Assembly: GCA_945861265.1 (NCBI GenBank)
Contig: CAMAUC010000027.1
Coordinates: forward strand, 1 to 39,422
DNA length: 39,422 nt
Reading direction: 5' to 3'
Origin: Rhizobium sp. Q54
GTDB taxonomy: Bacteria; Pseudomonadota; Alphaproteobacteria; Rhizobiales; Xanthobacteraceae
This document shows, in pieces, positions 23,753 to 31,867 of this stretch (position 1 is the stretch's first letter; every line of letters starts with the position of its first letter). Under the pieces are notes generated by a model. The model did no database searches and was not told the origin of the DNA. It worked only from the letters and a program-made list of their open reading frames with translations. The translations under genes and the position numbers were made by a program.

Positions 23753-24346
23753 GCCTTTCGGCACCAGAAGTTCCGGCAGCGCGCCGGGCGAATAGACGCC
23801 GGGGCGGTTGCGGCGGAAGTAATTACCGCCGTGCCAGAGAAACAGTCCGAGGAACGCGGCGATGAACAAGGCGCCACCCGGCGCTTCGCTTTGCAGGGCG
23901 CGCAGGATGAGAAACGCCAGCCCGAGTGACACGGCGGAAAATACCGCCAGCCCCGGCCAATATCCCAGCGGATGACTGCCCTGTTCGAACGATACCGGCG
24001 CCTTGGCCTCGGCCAACCGCCGGTGCAATTCGGCCACGAACGCGGAGTAGGCTTTGTCCAGCCGTTCATGCTCGACCATGCTTTTCCACGAACTGGACAC
24101 CGCCTGGAGCTTGGGCGCGCCGGCTCCCCATACCTCCATGACATATCTCTGCGTCTGCAGGCTCACCGGCTTGAACGAGAGGCGCACGCGGCGGATGTCC
24201 CGATACAGGACATGACCGGAGCGGCGGCCGTTTTCCCAAGCCAGCCCGTCCGACGTCAAATGAAAAACCCAGGGCGCGCCCATCAGCGACGGGCGATAGC
24301 TGTATTGTCGCGCGTCAGCCGGTAGACCGTCAGGAACTGTGCTCAT
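23750..24346 (-). CDS. Membrane protein with PH-like N-terminal domain
   Basis: The 198-residue product has a soluble N-terminal half (about 15-115) with beta strands and a final helix (VLYRDIRRVRLSFKP, RYVMEVWG, YSAFVAELHRRL) that suggests a bacterial PH-like domain. Two transmembrane helices follow (about 131-149 and 157-172) and a short tail. No function is known to me; such proteins are common in Rhizobiales. The start lies upstream of a divergent coiled-coil gene; the 200-base gap contains a CtrA half-site. The stop codon falls in the edge of repeat copy 2. Confidence 0.7.
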   Translation of the reverse strand: MSTVPDGLPADARQYSYRPSLMGAPWVFHLTSDGLAWENGRRSGHVLYRDIRRVRLSFKPVSLQTQRYVMEVWGAGAPKLQAVSSSWKSMVEHERLDKAYSAFVAELHRRLAEAKAPVSFEQGSHPLGYWPGLAVFSAVSLGLAFLILRALQSEAPGGALFIAAFLGLFLWHGGNYFRRNRPGVYSPGALPELLVPKG

Positions 24347-24403
24347 AGGTGACTTCTATATGACAAACCCGCATCTGCCCAGAATTTGCGCGCGATTTCG
24401 CCG

Positions 24404-24411
24404 TTAACCAT
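24404..24411 (+). promoter_or_regulatory. CtrA half-site before coiled-coil gene 1
   Basis: An exact TTAACCAT half-site lies 136 bases before the start of the coiled-coil gene at 24547, in the gap shared with the divergent PH-like gene. It matches the motif type before fliX and the flagellins. Control by CtrA is inferred. Confidence 0.45.
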
Positions 24412-24546
24412 GATCATGTTCAGCCACGCCAAAGGCGCGCGCCGACCCTTTGCGTGTGTTTCAATCGCGTATCGTATATATTAGGTTAATGGCGAGTTCG
24501 TCGTACGCGCAGGCAGAATGTCAGGCGTTGGGTTGGAGTACTGATC

Positions 24547-25272
24547 ATGGCTAAATTGTCGGATATTTTCGGTCGCCGCGGCAGCGAAGGCGACGCGCCG
24601 CCTCGTCACACACCCGGCAATGCCAACGGCAATACCGGCCGCTATGTCACCCCCGAGAATTTCTCCGATGCCGGCGCGCGCATGGGCGAGGAAAATGAAG
24701 CCCTGCGCAACCTGTTGAGCGACACCGGCCGCAAGATCGGCGAACTCGACGAACTCAAGGATGCCTTCGACAAGATCGTCGCGCCGTTCAATTCGACCTT
24801 GCGCGCGCTCGAACTGGAAAAGTCGCAGACCTTGGGCCTGTCCGGCATGCTCGCCGAATCGCGCGCGTCCTACGACACGCTGCGCACCGAATTCTACCAG
24901 ATCGAACGCAAGGCGACCGCGCTCGAAAGCGAATCCGAAAAACTGCGCGAGGATCTCGAACTGGCGCGCGAATCCAACCGCAGTCTGGAAAGCACGCGCA
25001 TCGAACTGCTCGACGGCATTTCCGCCCGCGCCGTGCAGATCGCCGAACTCGAGCGCCAGTTGGCGCAGGAAACCTCGCAGCGCCGTTCGCTCGGCGAGGC
25101 GCGCCGCACCGCGCAAGACCAACTCGACGCGGCTGAGAAGCGCATCGTCGAACTGGAAGGCGAACTGGCCGCCGCGCGCGAGAAGCTGGCGCTGCTGGAA
25201 GACGAAAAGCGCTCGCTGCAGATCGGCATCGACCAGGCGCTCAACGAAACCGCCGCCTCACCCGCCGCCTGA
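24547..25272 (+). CDS. Coiled-coil filament-like protein, N-terminal part (frameshifted)
   Basis: The 241-residue product is the first part of a long coiled-coil protein. A short head (MAKLSDIFGRRG) is followed from about residue 40 by heptad-rich helix (GEENEALRNLL, IGELDELK, LELEKSQTLGLSG). It is clearly paralogous to the intact protein at 28884-30314. Translation stops at the TGA 25270-25272, but similarity to the paralogue continues in the -1 frame from about 25254 to 26048, so a full product would be about 500 residues. The break is a likely single-base deletion (or a 4-base loss relative to the paralogue-like sequence). The family may be intermediate-filament-like (crescentin-type). CtrA half-site upstream. 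It could be a pseudogene or a sequencing error. Confidence 0.75.
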   Translation: MAKLSDIFGRRGSEGDAPPRHTPGNANGNTGRYVTPENFSDAGARMGEENEALRNLLSDTGRKIGELDELKDAFDKIVAPFNSTLRALELEKSQTLGLSGMLAESRASYDTLRTEFYQIERKATALESESEKLREDLELARESNRSLESTRIELLDGISARAVQIAELERQLAQETSQRRSLGEARRTAQDQLDAAEKRIVELEGELAAAREKLALLEDEKRSLQIGIDQALNETAASPAA

Positions 25273-25421
25273 CCGAATCCGAAAACACCTTAACCGCGAC
25301 CCGCGCCCAGCTCGGCAAGGTCGAGTCGAGCTTCGCCGAGGCGTACGCCGAACGAGGCCGCCTCTCCGCCGCGCTCGACGAATCCAAGGAACAGCATCAG
25401 GCCGAACACAACAGCCTGAAC

Positions 25422-26048
25422 ATGCGCCTTGACGCGCTGGTCTCGCGCGCCGCCACCGCCGAGCGCCTGCTCGGCGAAGCGCGGCAGAACCTGCTGGCCC
25501 GCACTGAGGAAGTGCGCGCCTTCGACCGCAAATCGGTCGAAGCGACGATCTCGCGCAACAACGCCGAAAAGCGTCTGGCGCAGATCGAAGCCTCGCACGA
25601 AGCCCGCGAACGCCAGATCAAGGATCTCGAGCAGGCGCGCGTGGCGTTGACCGAGCGCAACAATGCGATGGCCAAGACGCTCAAGGCGCGCGAAACCGCG
25701 CTCGCCCGCGCCGACGAAAAGATCTCGGCGCTGACCGAGCGCAACGGCCATCTCGAGGCCGACGTCCAAGTCAGCCGCACCAATATCGAAAAGCGCGTCG
25801 AGGATTTGAACTCGGCGCTGCAGCGCGAGCGAATGGAACGCGCCGTGGTCGAAGGCGCGCTGGAAGCCGCGCGCAAGGACAATTCGCGCCTGCAAAGCGA
25901 AGTCGGCGCGCTGCGCTCGACCCTGCGCCGTGGCGCGCCGCTCGTGGAGACGCAAACGGCGCATCACGCCGAGGTCGAGATCGATGCCGACGTCGTCGAT
26001 CCGGACGAGGAAAAGCCGGCCAAGGCGAAAGCCAAGCAGTCGACCTGA
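25422..26048 (+). CDS. Coiled-coil filament-like protein, C-terminal part (frameshifted)
   Basis: This 208-residue frame continues the preceding gene after the frameshift. Its first ATG is at 25422, but matching residues start near 25254 (RLTRRLTESENTLTATRAQ and following). It aligns along its length with residues of the 28884 protein, for example LLGEARQNLLAR against LLGEAREHLLAR and MERAVVEGALEAARKD against LDRSVVEGALEAGRKD. It has no ribosome-binding site of its own at a good position, so it is probably not made independently. The end carries an acidic/lysine tail (EEKPAKAKAKQST). A hairpin terminator follows at 26122-26150. Confidence 0.7.
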   Translation: MRLDALVSRAATAERLLGEARQNLLARTEEVRAFDRKSVEATISRNNAEKRLAQIEASHEARERQIKDLEQARVALTERNNAMAKTLKARETALARADEKISALTERNGHLEADVQVSRTNIEKRVEDLNSALQRERMERAVVEGALEAARKDNSRLQSEVGALRSTLRRGAPLVETQTAHHAEVEIDADVVDPDEEKPAKAKAKQST

Positions 26049-26121
26049 GGTACGGGTTCCGTCGGCGGCCGGGTTCCGGCGCACCGGCGGGTTCCACGAT
26101 TTAATCTTTCGTCATTTTCAG

Positions 26122-26150
26122 GAACGCGGGACGCAAGTCCCGCGTTCTTT
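26122..26150 (+). terminator. Rho-independent terminator after coiled-coil gene 1
   Basis: GAACGCGGGAC (26122-26132) pairs with GTCCCGCGTTC (26137-26147) around a GCAA loop, followed by TTT. It closes the coiled-coil gene 1 unit before the PRC-barrel gene. Confidence 0.8.
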
Positions 26151-26224
26151 CGTCATGGGCGCGCGGCTGCGCGCCGCATGTACCGCCCGTCAATTTGAAA
26201 ACAGACTGAAGGAGATACCTCCCT

Positions 26225-26767
26225 ATGATGAAACATACATTGACCGCCGCGGCGCTGGCCGTCGTTTTGGCGACACCCGCGTTTGCGCAGACCGGCGCGC
26301 CGGCGACCGCGGCGCAGAGTTCGAGTTCCACCATGCCGCCCGCATCAACTACTAACAGCGGCGACGCAACGTTCCTGCAAGGCCAGCAGGTCACCGACTG
26401 GCGCGGTTCCAAGCTGATCGGCGCGACCGTTTACGGTTCCGATAACGCCTCGATCGGCGAAGTGAACGATCTGGTCCTCGCCAGCGACGGCAAGGTCAAC
26501 GCCGTCGTCATCGGCGTCGGCGGTTTCCTCGGCGTCGGCTCAAAGAATGTCGCCGTGCCGTTCGACAAGCTCAACGTCACGCGCAAGCCCAACTCGGCGA
26601 CGATCGACAAGATCACTGTCGCGTTCAGCAAGGACGAGTTGAAGAACGCGCCGACATTCGCCTTCTATGAACCCGAAAAGTCGGCGACCACCGGTTCGGC
26701 CACGCCGGAACGGCCGCGCGGCATCAGCCCGATGGGCGGCCCGGCGCCGAGCGCGCCGCAGAAATAA
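26225..26767 (+). CDS. Secreted PRC-barrel protein
   Basis: The 180-residue product has a signal peptide (about 1-22, ending AFAQ), a Ser/Thr/Ala-rich linker, and a PRC-barrel domain (about 50-125) with LIGATVYGSDNASIGEVNDLVL, AVVIGVGGFLGVGSKNVAVPF and a final strand. The PRC-barrel fold occurs in RimM and photosynthetic reaction-centre H subunits; secreted stand-alone forms are common in Rhizobiales with unknown roles. A strong AAGGAG lies 10 bases before ATG 26225; ATG 26228 is an alternative. A good terminator follows. Confidence 0.88.
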   Translation: MMKHTLTAAALAVVLATPAFAQTGAPATAAQSSSSTMPPASTTNSGDATFLQGQQVTDWRGSKLIGATVYGSDNASIGEVNDLVLASDGKVNAVVIGVGGFLGVGSKNVAVPFDKLNVTRKPNSATIDKITVAFSKDELKNAPTFAFYEPEKSATTGSATPERPRGISPMGGPAPSAPQK

Positions 26768-26793
26768 CGGGCCTCAGTCATTCTGATTCCCGT

Positions 26794-26826
26794 GGCGCCC
26801 GGCCTCGTGCCGGGCGCCATTTTTTT
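26794..26826 (+). terminator. Rho-independent terminator of PRC-barrel gene
   Basis: GGCGCCCGGC (26794-26803) pairs with GCCGGGCGCC (26809-26818) around a 5-base loop, followed by a run of seven T. A canonical strong terminator. Confidence 0.93.
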
Positions 26827-26883
26827 GCCGCCGCAATGATTCCGCGGTGTGACAAGCGCGCCACCAGCGCCTATATAAAACGC

Positions 26884-27126
26884 ATGCGCAAAATGCTCTG
26901 GCTGATCCCGCTGTTCGCCCTGCTTGCCGTGTCGCTGTGGTTTGCCGGCACCGCTTGGAGTCATTTTGACGCCAGTTCGATCGACATCCCGTTCTACGGC
27001 TATCTGGCGATTGGCGGCGGCGTGGTGATGTCGCTTCTGGTCGGCGGCGGCCTGATGGCTTTGGTTTTTTATTCAAGCCGTCACGGCTATGACGATCTTT
27101 CCGGCGGCGACGGCAAACAGCCGTAA
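26884..27126 (+). CDS. Small membrane protein with two TM helices
   Basis: The 80-residue product has two likely transmembrane helices (about 5-25 and 40-63, the second Gly-rich: AIGGGVVMSLLVGGG) and a polar C-terminus ending GDGKQP. I recognise no family. I chose ATG 26884 (MRKMLWLIP), where the hydrophobic N-terminus begins; the frame is open back to 26836, close to the upstream terminator. No good ribosome-binding site is visible, so expression is uncertain. Confidence 0.6.
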   Translation: MRKMLWLIPLFALLAVSLWFAGTAWSHFDASSIDIPFYGYLAIGGGVVMSLLVGGGLMALVFYSSRHGYDDLSGGDGKQP

Positions 27127-27304
27127 CGAAACCCGCGCGGAACCTGGCCATTTTTAGAAATGCCGACGGCGCACCGCACGACAACATTATTTTTTTATAG
27201 GCGCGATTTTACCCCGTTTTTGGAATAACTGTCCGCGCCGGACGCCCGGTATCGCGGCGCGGCCGAAACGGCTATGACTTCGGCTTTCCAGCCAAGGGGC
27301 CGCC

Positions 27305-28060
27305 ATGAACAAATCGCTGTCGCAGGAACAGTTCGGCAAGAACGCCGCGCATTACCTTACCTCGACACCGCATGCGACCGGCAAAAGCCTGCAGCGCCTG
27401 GTCGACCTGACCAGCCCGCAAAAGTCCTGGCGCGTGCTCGACATCGCCACCGGCGGCGGCCATGTCGCCTACACTTTCGCGCCGCATGTCGCGCGCGTCT
27501 GGGCCACCGACATCACCCAGGAAATGCTCGACATAGCGAAGGCGGAAGCCGCCAAGCGCGGACTGGCCAACCTGCGCACCACCTACGCCAAGGCCGAGGC
27601 GCTGCCGTTCGAGGACGAGAGCTTCGACCTCGTCACCTGCCGGGTCGCGCCGCACCACTTCGACTCGATCCCCGAATTTCTCGCCGAGGCGCGCCGCGTG
27701 CTCAAACCCGACGGCACGCTCGCCATCGTCGACAATGTCGTGCCGCCGGGTCCGGTCGGCGATTACGTCAATGCGTTCGAGCGGCTGCGCGATCCGAGCC
27801 ACCTGCGCGCCTGGACCATGGACGAATGGCGCGACGCCATCAAAGCCGCCGGCTTTTCTCTCGGCTTCGACGAGCAGTTGTTCAAGAAGATGGAATTCAA
27901 GAGCTGGGCGGCGCGCTATGACGATGTCATGAAGCGCCTTCTCAGCGCGATGCTGACGCAGGCCACGCCCGAGGTGACGGCCTTGCTCGAGCCGAAAGGC
28001 GACGGCGAAACGCTGACCTTCCGGCTGTGCGAGGGCTTGTTCATCGCGAAGCGGGATTAA
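27305..28060 (+). CDS. Class I SAM-dependent methyltransferase
   Basis: The 251-residue product has the Rossmann-type methyltransferase motif I VLDIATGGGHVA (44-55), an acidic motif II (ATDIT, D69), motif III region ALPFEDESFDLVTCR and LKPDGTLAIVD, the Methyltransf_11/UbiE pattern. These enzymes methylate small molecules such as quinones; the substrate cannot be deduced. AAGGGG precedes the ATG. The gene stands alone, with convergent transcription of the next gene and a shared terminator at 28074-28107. Confidence 0.88.
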   Translation: MNKSLSQEQFGKNAAHYLTSTPHATGKSLQRLVDLTSPQKSWRVLDIATGGGHVAYTFAPHVARVWATDITQEMLDIAKAEAAKRGLANLRTTYAKAEALPFEDESFDLVTCRVAPHHFDSIPEFLAEARRVLKPDGTLAIVDNVVPPGPVGDYVNAFERLRDPSHLRAWTMDEWRDAIKAAGFSLGFDEQLFKKMEFKSWAARYDDVMKRLLSAMLTQATPEVTALLEPKGDGETLTFRLCEGLFIAKRD

Positions 28061-28071
28061 GCGCCCCGAAA

Positions 28072-28107
28072 AAAAACGCCGGCGTGGTTCTCACCACGCC
28101 GGCGTTT
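28072..28107 (-). terminator. Convergent terminator
   Basis: AAACGCCGGCGTGG (28074-28087) and CCACGCCGGCGTTT (28094-28107) form a 14-bp stem with a 6-base loop. On the minus strand a run of T follows (A run before 28077 on plus), so it ends the minus-strand gene at 28130; on the plus strand it follows the methyltransferase stop closely and can also act there. Confidence 0.88.
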
Positions 28108-28129
28108 CATTTAAGAGCGAAAGTCGCGC

Positions 28130-28558
28130 TTACGCCTTCTTGTGGCGGCGGTGATGCTTGCGCACCGGTCGGCCTTCCCATTCCGGATGGGCGTTATAGG
28201 CCTCGTTGACCAGCCAGCCGCCGACGATCGGCAGCACGCAGGAACCGACCAGCACATGGCCTTCGCGCATGGTGAGCGGGCGCTTGACCAGGACGGTGGC
28301 GACCATCGGCGCGACCGCGGCGCAGCCGAGCGTGGTGGCGCCGTAAGCGGCCAGGCTGGTCAGGCCGCTGCTGTTGTTCTGCCAGCGCCATTTCCAGTCG
28401 TTGATGGCGAAATAAGTCACCGTCGCGGCCGCGCCGGTGACGATCGCCGCGACTTTTACCTCCTTGGCGATATGACGGCGGCCACGCGCATCGGCGCTCT
28501 GCACGGTCAAGGAAAAGGCCGCGATCAAGGCGGCGGCCAGCACCAAACTACGTTTCAT
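28130..28558 (-). CDS. Small exported protein of unknown function
   Basis: The 142-residue product has a signal peptide (about 1-24, ending SADA), further hydrophobic stretches (about 33-51, 66-90 and 103-120) and a very basic C-terminus (RPVRKHHRRHKK). I recognise no family; it may sit in the inner membrane or envelope. ATG 28558 is chosen because GGGAG lies about 9 bases upstream and the signal peptide begins there; the open frame extends 56 codons further into the control region of the divergent coiled-coil gene. Confidence 0.65.
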   Translation of the reverse strand: MKRSLVLAAALIAAFSLTVQSADARGRRHIAKEVKVAAIVTGAAATVTYFAINDWKWRWQNNSSGLTSLAAYGATTLGCAAVAPMVATVLVKRPLTMREGHVLVGSCVLPIVGGWLVNEAYNAHPEWEGRPVRKHHRRHKKA

Positions 28559-28883
28559 CTCAAATTCTCCCGGTACGTTTCGATTGAGGAATCGCCGCCA
28601 TTTGTCCGCCGCTTCCGGTTCCAAGTCGAGACCGCGCGTTTCCCCGATTCGCGTTATTAACAGGGCAAAATCTGCCGAGTGGGCCGCTTTTTCGGCCGAA
28701 AACCAACTTTTCCGGCGATCCGCCAAAGCCCGACAAGCTTCTGATAAGTCTAGGTATTCCTATCGGGCCGGGCGATCATTAACGGGCCATTAACCAGGTC
28801 CGTTCACATTCCCTTAGGACAGTTGCCAATGTGATTCGGCGTCGCTTCGGCCGGGCGGATCGGCGTTTAAAGGGATCACGTTT
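28559..28883. promoter_or_regulatory. Control region between small exported gene and coiled-coil gene 2
   Basis: This 325-base gap has no convincing gene. Its main feature is TTAACGGGCCATTAAC at 28779-28794, an exact TTAA-N7-TTAAC CtrA-type site about 90 bases before the coiled-coil start. A GATTC (CcrM-type site) lies about 40 bases further downstream. An AAAGGGA ribosome-binding site precedes the coiled-coil ATG. Confidence 0.5.
28779..28794 (+). promoter_or_regulatory. Full CtrA-type site before coiled-coil gene 2
   Basis: TTAA (28779-28782), seven bases, then TTAAC (28790-28794) match the CtrA consensus TTAA-N7-TTAAC exactly. Its distance of about 90 bases to the ATG fits promoter control. 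Binding is inferred from the motif. Confidence 0.6.
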
Positions 28884-30314
28884 ATGAGCAAATTCGGGGG
28901 CCTATTCGCCCGTAAGCCGGGTGTATTCGATCAGCTGGCGCAGCCGTCGCCGACCGGCGCGGCCGTCCCCGAGAACCCGCTGGAACTCGACGAGGAGCTG
29001 TTCTCGGTGCTCGGCGCCCAGATCGGCGGCGACAACGAGACCCTGCGCAACCTTTTGCTCGATGCCAACGCCAAAATCGGCGAGCTCGACGCCATCAAGG
29101 CCGCGGTCGGCAAGCTGGCCGATCCGGTCTCCAAGACCTTGCGCGCCTATGAGGCCGAGAAATCGGAAAAGCTCAGCCTGCAGGCCGTGCTCAACAATAC
29201 CCGCACCGCCTACGGCAAGCTGCGCAACGAAGTCGCCGAATTCGAGAAGAAGGCGACGCATTTCGAGCATGAATGCGGCGCGCTGCGCCAGGAACTGACC
29301 ACCACGCAGAGCCTTTTGCGCGCCGTCGAGGCGACCAAGGCCGAGATCTCCATCGATATCGCCGCCCGCCGCGCCCAGATCGCCGATCTGGAAGGCCGGC
29401 TGACGCAGGAAACCGGCGAAAGCCAGGCGCTGCGCGAGGAAAACCGCCGTCTCGACGAGCGTCTCACCGCCCTGAACAAGCGCGTCATCACGCTCGAATC
29501 CGACCTCAACGCGGCGCGCCAGCGCCTGTTGATGGCCGACGACGAGAAGCGCGCGCAGCAGGCCACGCTCGACAAGATGAACTCCGATGCGTCGCGCCTG
29601 TCGCGCAAGCTGGCCGAGACCGAAGCCAGCCTGAGCGCCACGCAAGGCCGCCTGCGCCATGTCGAAGGCAACTTCACCGAAGTGAACAACGAACGCGCCC
29701 GCCTGGTCAGCGCGCTCGACGAGAGCAACGAGCGCCACGACCACGAACTGACCAGCCAGCGCATGCGCTTCGACGCGCTGCAGGCCCGCGCCACCTCCAC
29801 CGACAACCTGCTCGGCGAAGCGCGCGAACATCTTTTGGCCCGCGCCGAGGAAATCCGCGAATACGACCGCCGCGTCAGCGAAGTCAGCAACGAGCGCGAC
29901 AATTTGCAGGCCCGCGTCGCCGATCTCGAGGCCGACCGCATTCGCCGCGAATCCGAGATCAAGGAAATGGATCACGCGCGCCAGACTTTGATGGAACGCG
30001 GCGGCGCGCTGACCCGCGCCTATTCCGCCAAGGAAGCGGCGCTGACCCGCGCCGAAGACAGCGTCGCCGCGCTCAGCGCCCAAGTCGATATGCTGACCAA
30101 GGAACGCGCCAACGACAAGATGCTGGCCGAACAGGCGATCGAGGAACTCAAGGCCGCCCTGCAACGCGAGAAGCTCGACCGTTCGGTGGTCGAGGGCGCG
30201 CTCGAAGCCGGCCGCAAGGACTTCGCCCGCGTCATGCGCGAGGTGATGAGCCTGCAGCGTTCGCAGCAGGCGGCCGAGGAGCCGGAAGTGCTGGAAGCCG
30301 CCAACGCTGCGTGA
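28884..30314 (+). CDS. Crescentin-like coiled-coil protein
   Basis: The 476-residue product is almost entirely coiled coil (about 45-465) with a short head (MSKFGGLFARKPG) and an acidic/alanine tail. It has no signal peptide or membrane segment, so it is cytoplasmic. Length and build resemble crescentin, the intermediate-filament-like protein that curves Caulobacter cells; this family is my best guess, but coiled coils give weak evidence. It is paralogous to the frameshifted gene at 24547-26048 in head-to-tail order. The full CtrA site upstream suggests cell-cycle-timed expression, so a role in shape or polarity is plausible. A strong terminator follows. Confidence 0.75.
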   Translation: MSKFGGLFARKPGVFDQLAQPSPTGAAVPENPLELDEELFSVLGAQIGGDNETLRNLLLDANAKIGELDAIKAAVGKLADPVSKTLRAYEAEKSEKLSLQAVLNNTRTAYGKLRNEVAEFEKKATHFEHECGALRQELTTTQSLLRAVEATKAEISIDIAARRAQIADLEGRLTQETGESQALREENRRLDERLTALNKRVITLESDLNAARQRLLMADDEKRAQQATLDKMNSDASRLSRKLAETEASLSATQGRLRHVEGNFTEVNNERARLVSALDESNERHDHELTSQRMRFDALQARATSTDNLLGEAREHLLARAEEIREYDRRVSEVSNERDNLQARVADLEADRIRRESEIKEMDHARQTLMERGGALTRAYSAKEAALTRAEDSVAALSAQVDMLTKERANDKMLAEQAIEELKAALQREKLDRSVVEGALEAGRKDFARVMREVMSLQRSQQAAEEPEVLEAANAA

Positions 30315-30343
30315 TTTGACCTAAATAATCGTCGAAAACTGCG

Positions 30344-30373
30344 TCGCCGGGCCAAAAGCCCGGCGATTTTTTT
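30344..30373 (+). terminator. Rho-independent terminator of coiled-coil gene 2
   Basis: TCGCCGGGC (30344-30352) pairs with GCCCGGCGA (30358-30366), loop CAAAA, then seven T. It closes the coiled-coil gene 2 transcript. Confidence 0.92.
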
Positions 30374-30397
30374 ATGCGCCCGCCGCCCGCGCGGCGG

Positions 30398-30411
30398 TTG
30401 ATATACCGCAA
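30398..30411 (+). promoter_or_regulatory. FixK/Fnr-like box before hemN
   Basis: TTGATATACCGCAA fits the TTG-N8-CAA core and matches TTGAT-N4-ATCAA at 8 of 10 fixed positions. It lies 106 bases before hemN. In Bradyrhizobium hemN genes are activated by FixK2 at low oxygen, so this is a plausible oxygen-response site. Confidence 0.5.
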
Positions 30412-30516
30412 AGCACCACAGGGCGCTGACGCGCTAGTTTGGCTGCGACATCCTGGCGGGGCCAATATCCAAGTTCCGTGCATGCCTATTTCATGCCTCA
30501 CTGAAGCAAAATCGAC

Positions 30517-31854
30517 ATGAGCAACTCGCCTCCGGCTTCGCTGGCGCTCGCCGAGCGCAATGTGCCGCGCTACACGTCCTATCCGTCGGCGCCGCATTTT
30601 TCCGCCAAGATCGGCGCGGAGACCTATCGCGGCTGGCTGGCCGCGCTGCCGCGCGCCGCGCGCGTGTCGCTCTATATCCATGTGCCGTACTGCACCGAGC
30701 TTTGCTTCTATTGCGGCTGCAACACCCGCGCCGTGCGCAAGCGCGCGCCGGTCGACGCCTATGCCGAACACCTGATCGCGGAAATCGCCTTGCTCGGCGA
30801 TCTCAACGGCGCGCGGCTGACGCATATCCACTGGGGCGGCGGCACGCCGTCGATCCTCGGGCCGCAATGGCTGGAGACGATTTCGGGCAAGATCGCGTCG
30901 CGCTTCGACCTGAGCGAACTGAAAGAACACGCTATCGAACTCGACCCGCGGCGGATGGACCAGCCGCTGGTGCGCACGCTGAAAGCCATCGGCATCAACC
31001 GCGCCAGCCTCGGCATGCAGGATGCCTCGCCGCATGTGCAGCACGCCATCGGCCGGGTGCAGCCCTTCGAGCAGGTCGAGCGCGCCGCCCAGTGGCTGCG
31101 CGAAGCGGGCATTGAAAACCTCAATCTCGATCTGATGTACGGCCTGCCGAAACAGACCGGCCAGGACGTCGCGCGCAGCGCCGAGCTTGCCGCGTCGCTG
31201 CATCCGCAGCGGTTGGCGCTGTTCGGCTACGCCCATGTGCCGTGGTTCAAGACGCATCAGCGCCTAATCGACCCCGCTACCTTGCCAGGCGCGGCCGAGC
31301 GCATCGCGCAGGCCGCGATCGCCGCCGAGACTTTGGCGAGCTTCGGCTATCGGACAATCGGCCTCGATCACTTTGCCCTGCCCGATGACGAACTCAGCAT
31401 TGCCGCGCGCGAAGGCCGGCTGCATCGGAATTTTCAGGGCTACACCACCGACGATGCCGACGCGTTGATCGGCATCGGCGCATCGTCCATCGGCAAACTG
31501 CCGCAAGGCTATGTGCAGAATGCGCCGGACATGGGGCATTATTCACGTAGCATCACCGCCGGCACGTTCGCGACGGTGAAAGGTCTGGCGCTCTCCGACG
31601 ACGACCGCTTGCGTGCGGCCATCATCGAACGGCTGATGTGCGATCTGGCGCTCGATCTCGATGACTTCGGCGGCGTTGCGCGCTTTGCCGGTGAGATGGA
31701 AACGCTGCAAGGCTTGGCGGCGCAGAGCCTGCTGACCATCGACGGCGGCAGAATCGCGATCACCGAAGCGGGGCGGCCGTATATCCGCATCGCGGCGGCG
31801 GCCTTTGACAGCTATCTGACAGCCAGCCAAAAGCGGCATTCGGTGGCGGTCTAA
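30517..31854 (+). CDS. hemN: Oxygen-independent coproporphyrinogen III dehydrogenase
   Basis: The 445-residue product is a radical-SAM enzyme that converts coproporphyrinogen III to protoporphyrinogen IX without oxygen. The radical-SAM cluster motif is YCTELCFYCGC (C59, C63, C66, with C68 following, as in HemN). The N-terminal VPRYTSYPSAPHF, the GGGTPS segment and the HemN C-terminal domain (from about 360) fit true HemN rather than the HemW look-alikes. It works in the cytoplasm. A FixK/Fnr-like box upstream supports low-oxygen expression. Next to it on the opposite strand is a DUF6455-like gene. Confidence 0.95.
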   Translation: MSNSPPASLALAERNVPRYTSYPSAPHFSAKIGAETYRGWLAALPRAARVSLYIHVPYCTELCFYCGCNTRAVRKRAPVDAYAEHLIAEIALLGDLNGARLTHIHWGGGTPSILGPQWLETISGKIASRFDLSELKEHAIELDPRRMDQPLVRTLKAIGINRASLGMQDASPHVQHAIGRVQPFEQVERAAQWLREAGIENLNLDLMYGLPKQTGQDVARSAELAASLHPQRLALFGYAHVPWFKTHQRLIDPATLPGAAERIAQAAIAAETLASFGYRTIGLDHFALPDDELSIAAREGRLHRNFQGYTTDDADALIGIGASSIGKLPQGYVQNAPDMGHYSRSITAGTFATVKGLALSDDDRLRAAIIERLMCDLALDLDDFGGVARFAGEMETLQGLAAQSLLTIDGGRIAITEAGRPYIRIAAAAFDSYLTASQKRHSVAV

Positions 31855-31867
31855 TTTTTTCCGGAAA

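Noticed and set aside
25245-25272. Programmed -1 frameshift in coiled-coil gene 1
   Set aside because: No slippery heptamer or obvious downstream stem was seen; a mutation or assembly error is simpler.
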